Part shown: positions 42,567 through 51,112 of the stretch, piece after piece | How the letters are laid out: each line of letters opens with the position of its first letter | Numbering within the stretch: the first letter of the stretch is position 1 | The notes under the pieces: generated by a model | What the model saw: the letters and a program-made list of their open reading frames with translations, nothing else | Database searches by the model: none | What the model was told of the DNA's origin: nothing | Program-made: the position numbers and the translations under genes | Assembly: GCA_963773585.1 (NCBI GenBank) | Contig: CAVZBR010000005.1 | Location: 1 to 64,000, forward strand | Direction: 5' to 3' | DNA length: 64,000 bases | From: CAVXJN01 sp963773585 | GTDB lineage: Bacteria > Pseudomonadota > Gammaproteobacteria > JASBUN01

Positions 42567-44003
42567 GTGAGTGATATCGGTGCACGGGTCCGGGCGCCGG
42601 AGCTGCCAGCTACCTTGGAATGGCTCAACACGGACGCTCCGCTGCGACTCGCCGAGCAGCGGGGGCGGATCGTCCTGCTGGATTTCTGGACCTATTGCTG
42701 CATCAATTGCCTGCATGTCTTGTCGGATTTGCGCTACCTCGAGGACAAGTACGGCGATGAATTGCTCGTCATCGGCATTCACTCGCCCAAGTTCCCCAAC
42801 GAACGCGTCGCGGATCAAGTGCGCCTCGCGATCGAGCGCCACCATATCCGTCACCCGGTGGCCAACGATCCGACTTTGAGCCTGTGGCGACAGTACGCAG
42901 TGCGCGCCTGGCCTTCTCTGATCTTTATTGATACTGAAGGCTACGCCGTGGGCGTATTACGCGGTGAAGGCCGTCGGCGCCAGTTGGATGAATTGATTGC
43001 CAAACACTTGCAGGAGGGCGCTGCTGGCAGCGAGCGCGGTGCACCGGTGAGCGTGCGCCTCCGGCACAGCGACAACCGCACGCTTGCTTTTCCCGGTAAT
43101 GTGCTCGCCAGCGAGAATCGCATCTACATTGCGGACAGTGGCCACAATCGGATCGTCGAAGCGCGCCGGGATGGTGGCATCGTGCGGATGTTCGGTTCGA
43201 AGAGTCCGGGGTTCCTCGATGGCAGCGGAGACCAGGCATCGATGTGTGAACCGCAAGGCATGGCGCTGGTCGATGGTAAGCTCTATGTGGCCGACACCGG
43301 CAATCACGCGATTCGGCGCATCGATTTGCGGAACGGTGAAGTGCAGACCGTTGCCGGCACCGGTCGACAGGGTCATGGTGAAGGCGAGTTTTATCGCGAC
43401 CCGTTGCAGGCGCCGCTGAATTCTCCGTGGGGCCTGGCATTTCACGGCGGCGACCTGTATATCGCCATGGCCGGTCAGCACCAGCTCTGGAAGTTGGACC
43501 TCGCGGCCAACACCATCCAGCGGTTCGCAGGCTCCGGGCGCGAAGACCTGGTCGACGGTCCGGCGGGCGAGGCCGCCCTGGCGCAGCCTTCAGGAATCGC
43601 CGTGGGAGATTACCGGTTATACGTCACTGATGCGGAAACTTCGGCGGTGCGTAGTGTGCGGTTACCTGACGCTCGAGTATCGACGCTGGTCGGCCAGGGG
43701 TTGTTCGAATTCGGCGATCGGGACGGCCGTACCGCCGACGCGCGCCTGCAACACCCATTGGATGTAGCCTACGACCCAACTCGGCGAGCCCTCTGGATAT
43801 GTGATACTTTTAACCATACAATCAAAGTATTAGATTTAGAACATGAAGAAGTTTCGAGTGTTATGACAAAGGGCTTGAACGAACCTGGCGGCATCAGCTT
43901 ATGGCGGGAGGAGCTGTGGATCGCCGACACCAATCACCATGTCGTACGCTGCCTGGATGTACGCAGCGGTGTGTGCACCCCGTTCGAACTGCATGAAGAC
44001 TGA
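42567..44003 (+). CDS. Thioredoxin-like/NHL-repeat protein (NHLRC2 type)
   Basis: 478 residues from GTG 42567. The N-terminal 150 residues form a TlpA/AhpC-like thioredoxin domain (IVLLDFWTYCCINCLHVLSDLRYLE, cis-Pro in VRAWPSLIFID). Then five or six NHL repeats build a beta-propeller (NRIYIADSGHNRIVEARRDG, GKLYVADTGNHAIRRIDLRNGEVQTVAGTG, LWICDTFNHTIKVLDLE). No signal peptide. This fusion is known as NHLRC2 in animals and occurs widely in bacteria; its role is not settled, perhaps redox-dependent scaffolding. Its 3' end overlaps the next gene by 11 bp. Confidence 0.88.
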   Translation: MSDIGARVRAPELPATLEWLNTDAPLRLAEQRGRIVLLDFWTYCCINCLHVLSDLRYLEDKYGDELLVIGIHSPKFPNERVADQVRLAIERHHIRHPVANDPTLSLWRQYAVRAWPSLIFIDTEGYAVGVLRGEGRRRQLDELIAKHLQEGAAGSERGAPVSVRLRHSDNRTLAFPGNVLASENRIYIADSGHNRIVEARRDGGIVRMFGSKSPGFLDGSGDQASMCEPQGMALVDGKLYVADTGNHAIRRIDLRNGEVQTVAGTGRQGHGEGEFYRDPLQAPLNSPWGLAFHGGDLYIAMAGQHQLWKLDLAANTIQRFAGSGREDLVDGPAGEAALAQPSGIAVGDYRLYVTDAETSAVRSVRLPDARVSTLVGQGLFEFGDRDGRTADARLQHPLDVAYDPTRRALWICDTFNHTIKVLDLEHEEVSSVMTKGLNEPGGISLWREELWIADTNHHVVRCLDVRSGVCTPFELHED

Positions 44004-44631
44004 AGCGCACTTCGACCCGGATTGCCGGCGCTGCACGCGGCTGGCGACCTTTCTCGACGAGGTGCGCGACGCGCATCCCGATTACCACGCCCGGCCGGTT
44101 GCGCCGTTCGGTGTCGAGCGGCCGCGGTTGTTGATCGTCGGCCTGGCGCCGGGCATGCACGGGGCCAATGCAACCGGGCGACCGTTTACTGGTGATTACG
44201 CCGGAATCCTGTTGTATGAGACGCTGCATCGGTTCGGATTCAGCAACAAGCCCCATTCGGCGTCCCGGGATGACGGATTGCGGCTCAAAGGTTGCCGCAT
44301 CACCAATGCCGTAAAATGTCTCCCGCCGCAAAACAAGCCCACCGGGGACGAGGTGAAGACCTGCAACCGATTCCTCGCGCGGGAGCTGGCGGGGCTCGAC
44401 GCCGATAGTGTAGTGCTGGCCCTGGGCGCCATCGCCCATGCCGCGGTGCTCAAATCCCGCAATTTGACCCAGTCCCGCTATCGCTTCGCCCACGGCGCGG
44501 AACATCGGTTGCCGGACGGGCCGCTGTTGGTGGATTCCTATCATTGCAGCCGCTACAACACCCAGACCCGGCGCCTGACCGAGGACATGTTTCACGCCCT
44601 GTTCGCGCGCATCCGCTTGCTGCTGGATTGA
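43993..44631 (+). CDS. Uracil-DNA glycosylase, family 5 (UDGb)
   Basis: 212 residues from ATG 43993, overlapping the previous stop. Motif LAPGMHGANATGRPFTGDYAG and the later SYHCSRYNTQTRRLT are the family 5 signatures, which lack the usual catalytic Asp/Asn of other UDGs. Cysteines in DPDCRRCTRL and in AVKCLPPQNKPTGDEVKTCNRF are positioned to hold a [4Fe-4S] cluster. It removes uracil and other deaminated bases. Adjacent to uvrC, another repair gene. Confidence 0.88.
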   Translation: MKTEAHFDPDCRRCTRLATFLDEVRDAHPDYHARPVAPFGVERPRLLIVGLAPGMHGANATGRPFTGDYAGILLYETLHRFGFSNKPHSASRDDGLRLKGCRITNAVKCLPPQNKPTGDEVKTCNRFLARELAGLDADSVVLALGAIAHAAVLKSRNLTQSRYRFAHGAEHRLPDGPLLVDSYHCSRYNTQTRRLTEDMFHALFARIRLLLD

Positions 44632-44677
44632 ATTTACACTCCCCATCCGCATGGGTCCGGGCTGGTAGAATGGATCC

Positions 44678-46513
44678 ATGGAGCCACCAGAACAGACCAA
44701 GTTCGATTCTCAGGCGTTTCTGCGCAGCCTGACCAGCAAACCCGGGGTATACCGGATGGTGGATGGCGAAGGCGTTGTGCTGTACGTCGGCAAGGCCGGC
44801 AATCTAAAAAAGCGTGTCTCCAGTTATTTCCGCAGCAGCGGCCTGGCGCCCAAGACCCAGGCGTTGATGCAGCAGGTCGGCAACGTCGAAGTGACGGTCA
44901 CCAACACTGAAGGCGAAGCCCTGTTGTTGGAGAACCACCTGATCAAGGAATTGCGTCCGCGCTACAACGTTCTGCTGCGAGACGATAAGAGTTACCCGTA
45001 CATTTTCATCTCCGCGGGTGAGGCGTTTCCGCGGCTGGCCTTCCATCGGGGTCCGAAGCGCGCCCAGGGACGTTACTTTGGCCCGTACCCATCGGCAGGG
45101 GCTGTGCGCGACAGCTTGAGTCTGCTGCAAAAACTGTTTCCGGTGCGACAATGCGAGGACAGCTTTTTCCGCAACCGTTCCCGTCCCTGTTTGCAATACC
45201 AGATCAAACGCTGCACTGCGCCGTGCGTGGGTTTTGTCGACCACGAAACCTATATGCGTGACGTGCGCCACGCCGAGTGGTTCCTGGAGGGCAAGAGTGC
45301 CCAGGTGATCGACGAGCTGGTCAAGCGCATGGAAGCCGCTTCGGAAAATCTGGATTTCGAACAGGCGGCACGCTACCGGGATCAGATCCAGAACCTGCGC
45401 CGCATCGCCGAACGCCAGTACATCGCCGGCGAAGGCGGCGACCTGGACGTGGTGGCGTGCGCAGTGGAAGGCGGTATGGCGTGCGTGCAAGTGTTCTTCT
45501 TCCGGGCCGGGCGCAATCTCGGCAACAAGGCGTTTTTTCCTCAGGTTCCTGCGGGCGCAGAACCCGGCGAAGTCCTGGAAGCGTTCATGCCACAGTACTA
45601 TCTGGACAAGGAAGTGCCGCCGGAGATCCTCATCAGCCACGATTTCGAAGACGCCGAGTTACTGGCGCGCGTGCTCGCCGAGAGAGCGCAACGGCGGGTT
45701 GCGCTGCGGCCACGGGTACGCGGCGAGCGGGCGCGCTGGTTGCAATTGGCTCTGCACAACGCCGAGCACGCGCTGGCGGCGCGGCTAGCGAGCCGCTCAG
45801 GAATGCAGCAGCGCATGGAGGCGCTGCAGGAGGCATTGAGTCTGGAACAAGTGCCGACACGGCTGGAATGTTTCGATATCAGCCATACCATGGGCGAAGC
45901 CACGGTCGCCTCGTGCGTCGTGTTCGGGGCCGAAGGGCCGCTGAAAAGCGATTACCGGCGTTTCAATATTGCGGATATTACGCCCGGAGACGACTACGCA
46001 GCCATGCGTCAGGCTTTGAACCGGCGCTACACCCGGCTGAAGAAAGGCGAGGGCAAACTGCCCGACGTGCTGCTGATCGACGGCGGCAAAGGCCAGGTGA
46101 CCCAGGCGCGCGATGTATTGGAAGAGTTGCAGGTCGAGGGGGTGACCATCGCCGGAGTGGCGAAAGGGCCGGACCGCCGACCGGGCCTGGAGACGCTGTT
46201 CTTGTCCGACCTCCAGCACCCCATTATACTGCCCCAGGACTCCGCCGCCCTGCATCTGATCCAGCAGATCCGCGACGAGGCACACCGCTTTGCCATCACC
46301 GGTCATCGACAACGCCGGTCCCGGGCCCGCAACACATCCGTGCTCGAGACGATCCCCGGCATGGGCCCGAAGCGCCGGCAAGTGTTGCTGAAACAATTCG
46401 GAGGACTGCGCGAAATTGCGCGCGCGGGAGTGGAAGACTTGGCCAGCGTACAAGGGATCAGCCGCGACCTGGCACAAAAAATCTACGACGCCTTCCATAG
46501 CGAAACGCCCTGA
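44678..46513 (+). CDS. uvrC: Excinuclease ABC subunit C
   Basis: 611 residues. GIY-YIG nuclease domain at the N-terminus (KPGVYRMVDGEGVVLYVGKAGNLKKRVSSYF), Cys cluster QCEDSFFRNRSRPCLQYQIKRCTAPCVG, UVR motif for UvrB binding at about 205-240, RNase H-like second nuclease (ECFDISHTMGEATVASCVVF) and C-terminal helix-hairpin-helix (TIPGMGPKRRQVLLKQFGG). It makes both incisions in nucleotide excision repair. Five bp before pgsA. Confidence 0.98.
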   Translation: MEPPEQTKFDSQAFLRSLTSKPGVYRMVDGEGVVLYVGKAGNLKKRVSSYFRSSGLAPKTQALMQQVGNVEVTVTNTEGEALLLENHLIKELRPRYNVLLRDDKSYPYIFISAGEAFPRLAFHRGPKRAQGRYFGPYPSAGAVRDSLSLLQKLFPVRQCEDSFFRNRSRPCLQYQIKRCTAPCVGFVDHETYMRDVRHAEWFLEGKSAQVIDELVKRMEAASENLDFEQAARYRDQIQNLRRIAERQYIAGEGGDLDVVACAVEGGMACVQVFFFRAGRNLGNKAFFPQVPAGAEPGEVLEAFMPQYYLDKEVPPEILISHDFEDAELLARVLAERAQRRVALRPRVRGERARWLQLALHNAEHALAARLASRSGMQQRMEALQEALSLEQVPTRLECFDISHTMGEATVASCVVFGAEGPLKSDYRRFNIADITPGDDYAAMRQALNRRYTRLKKGEGKLPDVLLIDGGKGQVTQARDVLEELQVEGVTIAGVAKGPDRRPGLETLFLSDLQHPIILPQDSAALHLIQQIRDEAHRFAITGHRQRRSRARNTSVLETIPGMGPKRRQVLLKQFGGLREIARAGVEDLASVQGISRDLAQKIYDAFHSETP

Positions 46514-46518
46514 AGCCC

Positions 46519-47112
46519 ATGCGTTTGAACCTTCCCATTATTCTGACGTTGTCGCGGATCGCGGTGATCCCCGTATTCGTACTGGTTTACTACCTGCCGG
46601 TGGACTGGTCGAATCTGGTCTGTACCTGGTTGTTCATCATTGCCGCGATCACTGATTGGGCCGACGGCCACATTGCCCGCCGTTACGGCATGACGTCCCG
46701 GTTCGGCGCCTTTTTGGATCCGGTCGCGGACAAGCTGATGGTGGCGGTGGTTCTGATTCTATTGGTGGATCGGAACCCCACAGGCTTCGGCGCGGTGTGG
46801 TTGGCGATTCCGGCAGCCGTAATCGTCGGCCGCGAAATCACCATCTCCGCATTGCGTGAGTGGATGGCGGAAGTGGGACAGCAGGCGAAGGTTGCAGTGT
46901 CGTATATCGGCAAAGTGAAAACCGTTGCGCAGCTGGTGGCGCTGCCATTCATGATTTACCGGGAAGATTTGTTCGGCGTGATACCCGTAGTGCAAATCGG
47001 CTTTGTGTTGCTGTACGTGGCCGCCATTCTGACCATCTGGTCCATGGCGATCTATGTGCGCGGTGCATGGCCGACTTTGAAGCGGGGCGCCGGTACGGAA
47101 GGCCGTATTTAA
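46519..47112 (+). CDS. pgsA: CDP-diacylglycerol-glycerol-3-phosphate 3-phosphatidyltransferase
   Basis: 197 residues with the CDP-alcohol phosphotransferase motif D-G-x2-A-R-x8-G-x3-D-x3-D, seen as DGHIARRYGMTSRFGAFLDPVADK. Several membrane helices surround it (LTLSRIAVIPVFVLVYYL and others). It makes phosphatidylglycerophosphate for phosphatidylglycerol and cardiolipin. Followed by the Gly-Cys-Leu tRNA cluster, as in E. coli. Confidence 0.97.
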   Translation: MRLNLPIILTLSRIAVIPVFVLVYYLPVDWSNLVCTWLFIIAAITDWADGHIARRYGMTSRFGAFLDPVADKLMVAVVLILLVDRNPTGFGAVWLAIPAAVIVGREITISALREWMAEVGQQAKVAVSYIGKVKTVAQLVALPFMIYREDLFGVIPVVQIGFVLLYVAAILTIWSMAIYVRGAWPTLKRGAGTEGRI

Positions 47113-47171
47113 TGATTCCTAAATGCTTGACAGGCGAGGCCGGAAGCTTAAAATAAGCAGCCCTGAAGTGT

Positions 47172-47247
<76 letters not shown>

Positions 47248-47262
47248 AATTCCGGAGTGAAG

Positions 47263-47289
47263 CCTCGGCCCCACGGCCGGGGTTTTTTT
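47263..47289 (+). terminator. Terminator-like hairpin between tRNA-Gly and tRNA-Cys
   Basis: CCTCGGCC-ccac-GGCCGGGG (one G-T pair) followed by seven T. It would limit transcription from the uvrC-pgsA side into the later tRNA genes. Confidence 0.75.
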
Positions 47290-47320
47290 GCTTCTATCCA
47301 CCTGACATTGTCGAGTATCT

Positions 47321-47394
47321 GGCTGAGTGGCAGAGTGGCTATGCAGCGGACTGCAAATCCGTGTACCTCGGTTCGACTCCGGGCTCAGCCTCCA
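47321..47394 (+). tRNA. tRNA-Cys (anticodon GCA)
   Basis: 74 nt, acceptor GGCTGAG/CTCAGCC, encoded CCA, anticodon GCA in GGACTGCAAATCC. Confidence 0.97.
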
Positions 47395-47454
47395 ATCCTT
47401 TCCACGTTCTGATTCGCCCCCAACCGCATTGATCGGTACAATCCCGCGGTATCT

Positions 47455-47541
47455 GCCCGGGTGGCGAAATTGGTAGACGCAAGGGACTTAAAATCCCTCG
47501 GGGGCAACCCTGTACCGGTTCGATTCCGGTCCCGGGCACCA
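47455..47541 (+). tRNA. tRNA-Leu (anticodon TAA)
   Basis: 87 nt with long variable arm (CTCGGGGGCAACCCTGT), acceptor GCCCGGG/CCCGGGC, encoded CCA, anticodon TAA in GGACTTAAAATCC. Confidence 0.97.
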
Positions 47542-47599
47542 ATTTGCAATGCCATCGCCGACGAGCGGAGCCGCCGGCGGCATTGCGCGACGTCGACGG

Positions 47600-48807
47600 T
47601 TAACGCCACATATACCACCTCATCAGCGGTCGTACTGATACTCCGTGCACCACAATCGATACGGTCACGGTCACAAGCGTGAACCCAATCAGCGCTTGAG
47701 CCTCTGACCCCGCAACGCCATGATTGATGGCGAAAATCAAATAGAACACGGAACCGATTCCGCAGATCCCGAACCAAGAGATGAGCGCCCGTTGGTTGCG
47801 GGTCAATGGCTCTCCCAATAGGCCGGTGAGAACGGCCAGCGTGCGCAACACTACGAACAGCAACGGGATGAACCACCACAAAGCAACCGATAGGGCCGCG
47901 TAGGGCAGCATCGAGCCGACCAATAGAACGATTGCCATCTCCGCCAGCTTTTCGAGTTGTTCATTGAATCCCAGCACGGCATTTGTCATCGCCGCGCTGG
48001 CGTGGTGGGAATGGGTGGCCCGCGTGTGAGGTCTCTCTGGTACGGGTGCCGTGTCCAGCGAAGTGGATCCAGCGCGCGGGCGTTCCTTCACACGTTGTAA
48101 CGCTAGGCCCGCGGCGAATACGGCGAGAAATCCTGACGCTAACGCGAGCTGCGCAGTGCCGTAAGCCACGGCCAGGAGCCCGAGCGACAGGAACTCGTTT
48201 AGGCCGACCGCTTGCTGGTAGCGTGTACGCAGTTGGACCACCAGCCGACCGACTAAGGTCCCAAAGGCAGCGCCGATGAGTAGACCGCCGAACGTTGCCC
48301 ACGCGACGTCGATTACCCACCAATGCCAGGCGTGAGCGCCGAGATCGTGCCGGCCCATTAGCCCGAGACCCAGCAATACGAAGGGGAGCGCGGTACCATC
48401 GTTCAATGCCCCTTCGCCGGCGAGACTGAAGCGAAATCGGTCCGAATCGTCACCGGTTGCGGCTTGCACCCCGGAGGCGAGCACAGGATCGGTCGGCGCA
48501 AGAATTCCGCCCAGTAACACCGCGGCGCCGACGGACAACCCCAACCCCCAGACGCCCACAGCAGCGATCAGTCCCACTGTGATGGCCATAGAAACGAATG
48601 CCAGACGCAACGGCAAAAACCAGCGGCGGTCCAAGAGTCCTACGTTGCCGATTTTCAACCCAACCGTGAACAGCGAAATCAGCAGAGCGACCTCTGCGAC
48701 CAATTGCAGAACGCCCGCGTGCAGGATGGGCGTTCGAGCAGCTTGCCCGTCAACACCATTGTGATGACTAAAATGCCGATCAGAATGAACCAGAAGGGAA
48801 TGGACAT
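47600..48807 (-). pseudogene. CPA1-type cation/proton antiporter with internal deletion and frameshift
   Basis: The larger frame (48703-47600) gives 367 residues of a NhaP/CPA1 antiporter (VAEVALLISLFTVGLKIG, GGILAPTDPVLASGVQ, GEGALNDGTALPFVLL with the key Asp). Its true N-terminus is in another frame: MSIPFWFILIGILVITMVLTGKLLER from ATG 48807. The two join at about 48735-48745, where LLER is followed in the other frame by PILHAGVLQLVAEVA. Family members have about 30-35 residues between these points (the second helix and GPxGLGLL-like loop), so a deletion of roughly 100 bp with a frame change is the best explanation. Probably non-functional unless the 367-residue part works alone. Confidence 0.65.
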
Positions 48808-49033
48808 GACCGGTAGATAGGTAGCGAGTAAGTTTGCAGGAGTCGGATCTGAATCCAGACCCTGTTCGATGGCGACCAAAATTTGCCCGCCTCCGGTTTG
48901 TGCGTGGAGCAGCGCGTTGCCGGTAACATATGCGCGGATTTCGGCTGCATAGCGCTCGTCTTCGGCGCGGGGATTCGCGGCTGCGCTAGGCTATTGCGTC
49001 GCGCATACGCCGCTACCGGATGGGTTTCTGACC

Positions 49034-49741
49034 CTAACCCATCGTCCGCGCGTAGGTCGCTGTGTCGGCGGCATAACATGCACAGGCGGCTGCTTCCAGG
49101 CCCCGTCGGTCGAGAATGGTGATGTCGCCCCGGTTATATTGGATCAAGTTGCGATTCTGCAAAGCAGTGGCGGCGTTGGTGACGCCCACACGGCGCACGC
49201 CGAGCATGTAACCGAGAAACTCATGCGTGACATGAAACTTGGCGGAGTGAGCCCTGTCATGGGTCATCAAAAGCCACCGCGCCAGACGCGCTTCGACAAC
49301 GTGGAATCGGGTACATCCGGCCCCCTGCGCCAGTTGACGGATTATCACGTAAAGGTAGCGATTAAGTTGGCGCTGCAGAGCAAGACTCCCTTTAAGTTGA
49401 CGACGAAACGCAACTGCACCCATGCGCAGCGCCAGGCCTTGTCCCTGAACCAAAGCACGCAACGGTGATACGTTCACGCCTAAAGTAAGCGAAATACCGA
49501 GCATGCCTTCATCGCCGATCAGCCCTACCTCGAGGTTTGCGGAGCTGTCGACCAGGGTGGTCAAGGAAATAAAGCTCGCCGTCGGGAAATAGACGTGACG
49601 AATAGGCTCTCCCGGTTCGGCCAAGGTTTCGGCAAATTCCAAGTCCACCGACTTGCAATCTACCAGAAATCGTTGGCGATCGGTCCGAGGCAAGGACGCG
49701 AGCAGACGATTGGCTGCAGGGGCTGGCTTGGCGCGCGGCAA
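49034..49741 (-). CDS. Crp/Fnr-family regulator A
   Basis: 235 residues from TTG 49741, chosen because AGGAG stands 7 nt before it; the frame extends upstream but with non-protein-like sequence. N-terminal cyclic-nucleotide-binding fold (EPGEPIRHVYFPTASFISLTTLV, GLIGDEGMLGISLTLG) and C-terminal winged helix (VTHEFLGYMLGVRRVGVTNAATALQNRNLIQYNRGDITILDRRGLEAAAC). No N-terminal Cys cluster of Fnr. Similar along its length to the next gene, so the two are tandem paralogues. Ligand unknown. Confidence 0.85.
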   Translation of the reverse strand: MPRAKPAPAANRLLASLPRTDRQRFLVDCKSVDLEFAETLAEPGEPIRHVYFPTASFISLTTLVDSSANLEVGLIGDEGMLGISLTLGVNVSPLRALVQGQGLALRMGAVAFRRQLKGSLALQRQLNRYLYVIIRQLAQGAGCTRFHVVEARLARWLLMTHDRAHSAKFHVTHEFLGYMLGVRRVGVTNAATALQNRNLIQYNRGDITILDRRGLEAAACACYAADTATYARTMG

Positions 49742-49953
49742 GTGAATTCTCCTGGTACGTAGACGAGATTGCGGGAGGTACTGGAGAGTTTGCGGCAATG
49801 GGATACCGGACTCGGCTGCGGTCCAGCGTGGACTACGACTGGACACTTGGCAGTTTGCCATCGAATGCGAAAATAGTCGGGGCGGTAGCGCACACAGAAT
49901 AACGGGCGGCCCGCCAGATCGACGCAGATGCGTGCATGGGACGACTGTCCGGG

Positions 49954-50673
49954 TTAGGTTGCGGTCCGCGCTGGCAGCAGCCGATCGAATTCCTTTTTCA
50001 CGACTTCGTAGCATTCACACGCGCGTGCCTCCAAGCCGACGCGATCCAGCACGGTGATCCTGCCGCGGTGATATTGAATCAATCCAGCCTTTTGTAGCTT
50101 GCCTGCCGCTTCGGTGACGCCTTCGCGGCGCACGCCGAGCATATTGGCGATCAGTTCCTGGGTCATCGTCAGCTCATTCGACGGCACCCGATCGAGACTC
50201 ATCAACAACCACCGGCAGAGTTGTTGGTCCAACGAATGGTGACGGTTGCAGACCGCGGTTTGCGCCATTTGCGTCAACAGCGCCTGGGTGTAGCGCAGCA
50301 AAAGACGCTGCATGGCGCCGGCGCGATAGAACTCCTGTTTCAACCGCTGTCCGGGCAGGCGGTAGGCATAGCCCGCACTCTGTACGACAGCCCGGCTCGG
50401 TGTGCTTTCGCCGCCCATGAACAGTGAAACGCCGACGATTCCTTCATCGCCGACCACCGCAATTTCCGCCGAGGCACCGTCTTCCATCACGTACAGGAGC
50501 GAAACGATCGAGGAAATTGGGAAATAGACGTAATTCATCTCGATGCCCGGTTCATAAAGGACGTCGCCGAGCGAAATTCGAATCAATTCGAGATTGGGGA
50601 GCAGGCGGTCGTAGTCGTCTTCTGGAAGGGCGGCGAGTAGGTGATTCTGGCGAGGATCTACCGGTGTAGGCAT
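49954..50673 (-). CDS. Crp/Fnr-family regulator B
   Basis: 239 residues from ATG 50673 (MPTPVDPRQN). Effector fold with EPGIEMNYVYFPISSIVSLLYVMEDGASAEIAVVGDEGIVGVS, and winged helix MTQELIANMLGVRREGVTEAAGKLQKAGLIQYHRGRITVLDRVGLEARACECYEVV. It lacks the Fnr iron-sulfur cysteines and the Crp cAMP-binding signature, so the signal is unknown; a light, redox or c-di-GMP-type input is possible. Upstream of, and in the same direction as, its paralogue; divergent from the GGDEF-EAL gene. Confidence 0.86.
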   Translation of the reverse strand: MPTPVDPRQNHLLAALPEDDYDRLLPNLELIRISLGDVLYEPGIEMNYVYFPISSIVSLLYVMEDGASAEIAVVGDEGIVGVSLFMGGESTPSRAVVQSAGYAYRLPGQRLKQEFYRAGAMQRLLLRYTQALLTQMAQTAVCNRHHSLDQQLCRWLLMSLDRVPSNELTMTQELIANMLGVRREGVTEAAGKLQKAGLIQYHRGRITVLDRVGLEARACECYEVVKKEFDRLLPARTAT

Positions 50674-51112
50674 AGGAGTTTTCCAAGGATGGCCCGGGCA
50701 AAATGGTCGTTTCACAGGGGTGGCGCGCAGGATCATTGTATAGTTCATATAGCATAAAAAACCGTTGAACTTGTGGCGTTAACCCCATGCAACATGGGAC
50801 GCGATGCCCCGGCTTGAATGTGCAAACGTCTCCGCTTGCGGCGCGAAACGTGATACCCGTCATAGTCTTATTAGTTTTCAGTGGCGCTCGTTAAGGGGGA
50901 CCGGACGACCGCTGATGGCCCTCTGGATAGTGAGGTATGTGCGCAAGCGAACAGACGCGGCGTCACCTGCCGTTGATCCTTAACACTACTGAGGAAAAGC
51001 CCTGTTCAGGCCCGGTAGGCCGCTATACGCGGTGCAGGAAACTGGGACGTCTGGGCGCACTTGGGAACCAGATTGCGACATACCTTTGCCGGTTCCAACC
51101 AAGGAGGCCCGA
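50674..51112. other. Divergent promoter region
   Basis: Between regulator B (minus) and the GGDEF-EAL gene (plus). An AT-rich block at 50735-50765 contains TATACA- and TATGCT-like hexamers on the minus strand and is a likely promoter for regulator B. I found no clear TTGAT-N4-ATCAA or Crp-type palindrome. Confidence 0.35.
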
